Origin: Brasilonema angustatum HA4187-MV1 | GTDB lineage: Bacteria > Cyanobacteriota > Cyanobacteriia > Cyanobacteriales > Nostocaceae | Reading direction: 5' to 3' | NCBI GenBank assembly: GCA_019359695.1 | Contig: JAHHGV010000009.1 | Coordinates: 124,001 to 188,000, forward strand | Length of the DNA stretch: 64,000 bases | Part shown: in pieces, positions 62,644 through 64,000 of the stretch | Position numbering within the stretch: position 1 is the first letter of the stretch | How the letters are laid out: each line of letters opens with the position of its first letter | Notes under the pieces: model-generated | Told to the model about the DNA's origin: nothing | The model's input: only the letters and a program-made list of their open reading frames with translations | Database searches by the model: none | Made by a program: the position numbers and the translations under genes

Positions 62644-62717
62644 TCGTTCAAACTCAAGAAGGGCAGCAGTTTATTGAGAAGGCTGGTTTCGTTCCTATTC
62701 GTAATTAGTCGTTCAAA
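62588..62717 (+). repeat. 65-bp perfect tandem duplication across the 3' end of the PstS-like gene
   Basis: The 65-bp unit (from CTCAAGAAGGGCAGCAG to GTCGTTCAAA), including the stop codon, is repeated head to tail. The second copy (62653-62717) is noncoding. It seems very recent. Confidence 0.95.
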
Positions 62718-62758
62718 TTCATCACTATATATACGTATAAATTTAGATGCCTGATCAG

Positions 62759-63646
62759 TTAATTGTCTATTGCCATGACATCATGAAAGCGCGTGTAGTC
62801 AATGCTGCGCTTGCCATCCCGCTTCGATAAAATATCGACAAACCGCATATTCCAAAGAATTTGCTTTGGAATATACGAGTGACGGGCATGGATAGTTTGG
62901 GATACAGTTTCATCAAGCCCAGTGAAGGTGACTATCACTTCCATCTCATCCTCAAGCATCTGCTCAAGTGAGACTCCATACAAAGGACTACTCTCGTCTA
63001 TTGGGTGCATGATTGTCCAAGTCAGAGCAAAAAGTGGAGAGTGACTGCGAAGCAAATACATATCATAAAATCGACGCATCACATCTCCTTCTTTGGTGAT
63101 TTGGGTGCGTACCAAGCTCACTTTGACTTGTGCTTCTAAAATCCAGTTTTGACGTTCATTGGCAACCCGCAACATGAGAGTTGGTATACCGTTATACGGG
63201 GTAATAACCGCTACATGGCTAAACAAGACTCGCGCTCTGGGAAGAGAAAAGCGAGCAAACATTAACCCAGTTGCCATCGCCAACCCCATCAGTCCTAACA
63301 GCGATTCGATAGTCACTAAGGTGTTAGCATAAAATGTTTTGGGATACATTGCCCCATAGCCGATAGATGCCATAGTCTGGACACTGAAAAAAAAGACATC
63401 CAGGAAATTACCCGGACGCGCATTTTCAATACCATTGCCTCCTGCAAGATACGCTAAAGCAAACAAGGCGTTAGCGAGTATATACCCAAAACTGATAAGT
63501 GCTATAGTTTTAGACCAGGAAAGAGTGAGCAGCACATGATATGGATCCCGCCAACGGTTGTTGGATACACCAATACGTACGACATTGTAGCTGCCCTCCC
63601 GATTAATCTTCCGAGTTTTTGGGCTTTTTCCACGGATCTTTTTCAT
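62759..63646 (-). CDS. Inward-rectifier potassium channel (KirBac type)
   Basis: The 295-residue protein has a first membrane helix (about 46-68), pore and selectivity filter SIGYG (residues 95-99), a second helix (about 108-130), and a cytoplasmic C-terminal Kir domain with ARFSLPRARVLFS and SPLYGVSLEQML. The filter has Ser in place of the usual Thr and an Ala after the final Gly, where many Kir channels have Asp. Gating ligand is unknown. Confidence 0.95.
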   Translation of the reverse strand: MKKIRGKSPKTRKINREGSYNVVRIGVSNNRWRDPYHVLLTLSWSKTIALISFGYILANALFALAYLAGGNGIENARPGNFLDVFFFSVQTMASIGYGAMYPKTFYANTLVTIESLLGLMGLAMATGLMFARFSLPRARVLFSHVAVITPYNGIPTLMLRVANERQNWILEAQVKVSLVRTQITKEGDVMRRFYDMYLLRSHSPLFALTWTIMHPIDESSPLYGVSLEQMLEDEMEVIVTFTGLDETVSQTIHARHSYIPKQILWNMRFVDILSKRDGKRSIDYTRFHDVMAIDN

Positions 63647-63730
63647 CGACGACTGAGTTATGGTAGCTGGAAGTGAGGATGTTTATTACTCATTATGTGA
63701 CATATATCTATCAATCAATAGCTTGCGTGT

Positions 63731-63868
63731 TTACTCAGCACTTTTCAAAGTATCGCCAATTGCCACTGTACCACTGGTAATAACTTGTGCTAAAACTCCT
63801 GTCTGTGTGTGTTGAAAATTCTTTTGTAGCAGACTCAGCAGGGAGATGTTACGTTTTATCCATTTTGG
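63731..63868 (-). pseudogene. Possible C-terminal fragment of a MOSC domain protein
   Basis: About 44 codons (LSLLQKNFQHTQTGVLAQVI, TSGTVAIGDTLKSAE) resemble the end of MOSC-domain proteins (GV.A.V...G....GD.). The frame is closed upstream by the stop codon of the next gene. No start codon fits, so it looks like a remnant. The match is short. Confidence 0.4.
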
Positions 63869-64000
63869 CTAATCCTTTAGAGAACCCATCGATTTCTGTG
63901 CAGCAGACTGCTTTTTAGGACGACCACTTCCTGTACCAATGATACTACGCAAATACAAACCACCAACTGTTACTAAAAATACGATATATCCCACTGCTTG
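63869..64000 (-). CDS. C-terminal part of a membrane protein at the right edge
   Basis: The last 43 codons of a minus-strand gene run off the window. They encode a membrane helix (GYIVFLVTVGGLYLR) and a basic tail (GSGRPKKQSAAQKSMG). Family not recognised from this piece. Confidence 0.55.
   Translation of the reverse strand, partial: QAVGYIVFLVTVGGLYLRSIIGTGSGRPKKQSAAQKSMGSLKD

Noticed and set aside
1-64000. tRNA and rRNA genes
   Set aside because: I scanned for T-loop and conserved rRNA segments by eye and found no convincing candidate; a tRNAscan run would be decisive.

Overview
The window comes from a filamentous, probably heterocyst-forming cyanobacterium (Nostocales). The evidence is the many GCGATCGC (HIP1) sites, heptanucleotide tandem repeats of the kind known from Calothrix and Nostoc relatives, GC-rich hairpin repeats inserted inside genes, a biliverdin-type cyanobacterial phytochrome (CphB type), PEP-CTERM-like surface proteins and small cyanobacteria-specific proteins such as a DUF3285 protein. 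Genus-level assignment is inference.

Layout. 0-9 kb: two tandem PEP-CTERM-type secreted proteins, an FAD oxidoreductase, a subtilase with a detached prodomain-like gene, a membrane protein, and two secreted proteins, one with a 15-copy PPGGGVT tract. 9-14.7 kb: an ilvD remnant, a TM0106-type RecB-like nuclease, a class V aminotransferase, an alpha-L-fucosidase whose signal peptide is out of frame, and a GXWXG/DUF4334 protein. 14.7-34.3 kb: a dispersed peptide-export locus of NHLP/NHLM type. It has two ABC exporters (one with a C39 peptidase), a HlyD-type adaptor, five plus-strand double-glycine precursor genes, a graspetide precursor with its ATP-grasp ligase, a MauE/thioredoxin-like disulfide protein and, most strikingly, an actinobacterial-type chaplin domain carried on a bacteriocin-type leader. 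The locus is interrupted by an IS607-type element, a broken toxin-antitoxin pair, a dead XRE gene and a SulP transporter. 34.4-41 kb: a large hybrid histidine kinase, a phytochrome and its response regulator. 41-54.5 kb: mostly housekeeping or conserved genes (methyltransferase, glycosyltransferase-like, SLT-type protein, YjbQ, Nif3, two MBL-fold hydrolases, DgkA-type kinase, ybeY, prfB with programmed frameshift, BON protein). 54.6-64 kb: a gene remnant, a PepSY-type membrane protein, a PiuC-type hydroxylase, a small lipoprotein candidate, an ssuADCB sulfonate locus, a zinc-ribbon/PstS-like protein, a KirBac channel and edge fragments.

Working model. HlyD, chaplin, MauE-Trx and the C39 exporter lie consecutively on the minus strand (34.2 to 28.6 kb). 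This suggests that a hydrophobic amyloid-type coat peptide is matured by leader cleavage and disulfide formation and leaves through a bacteriocin-type channel instead of the Sec route. The five other leader peptides share the same [E][LN]xDADL..GG leader logic and could use the same exporter. The graspetide pair is a second, separate RiPP system in the same island. Repeats and insertions (a 7-bp array in the exporter gene, an IS607 element at the start of the second exporter) may alter or silence the system.
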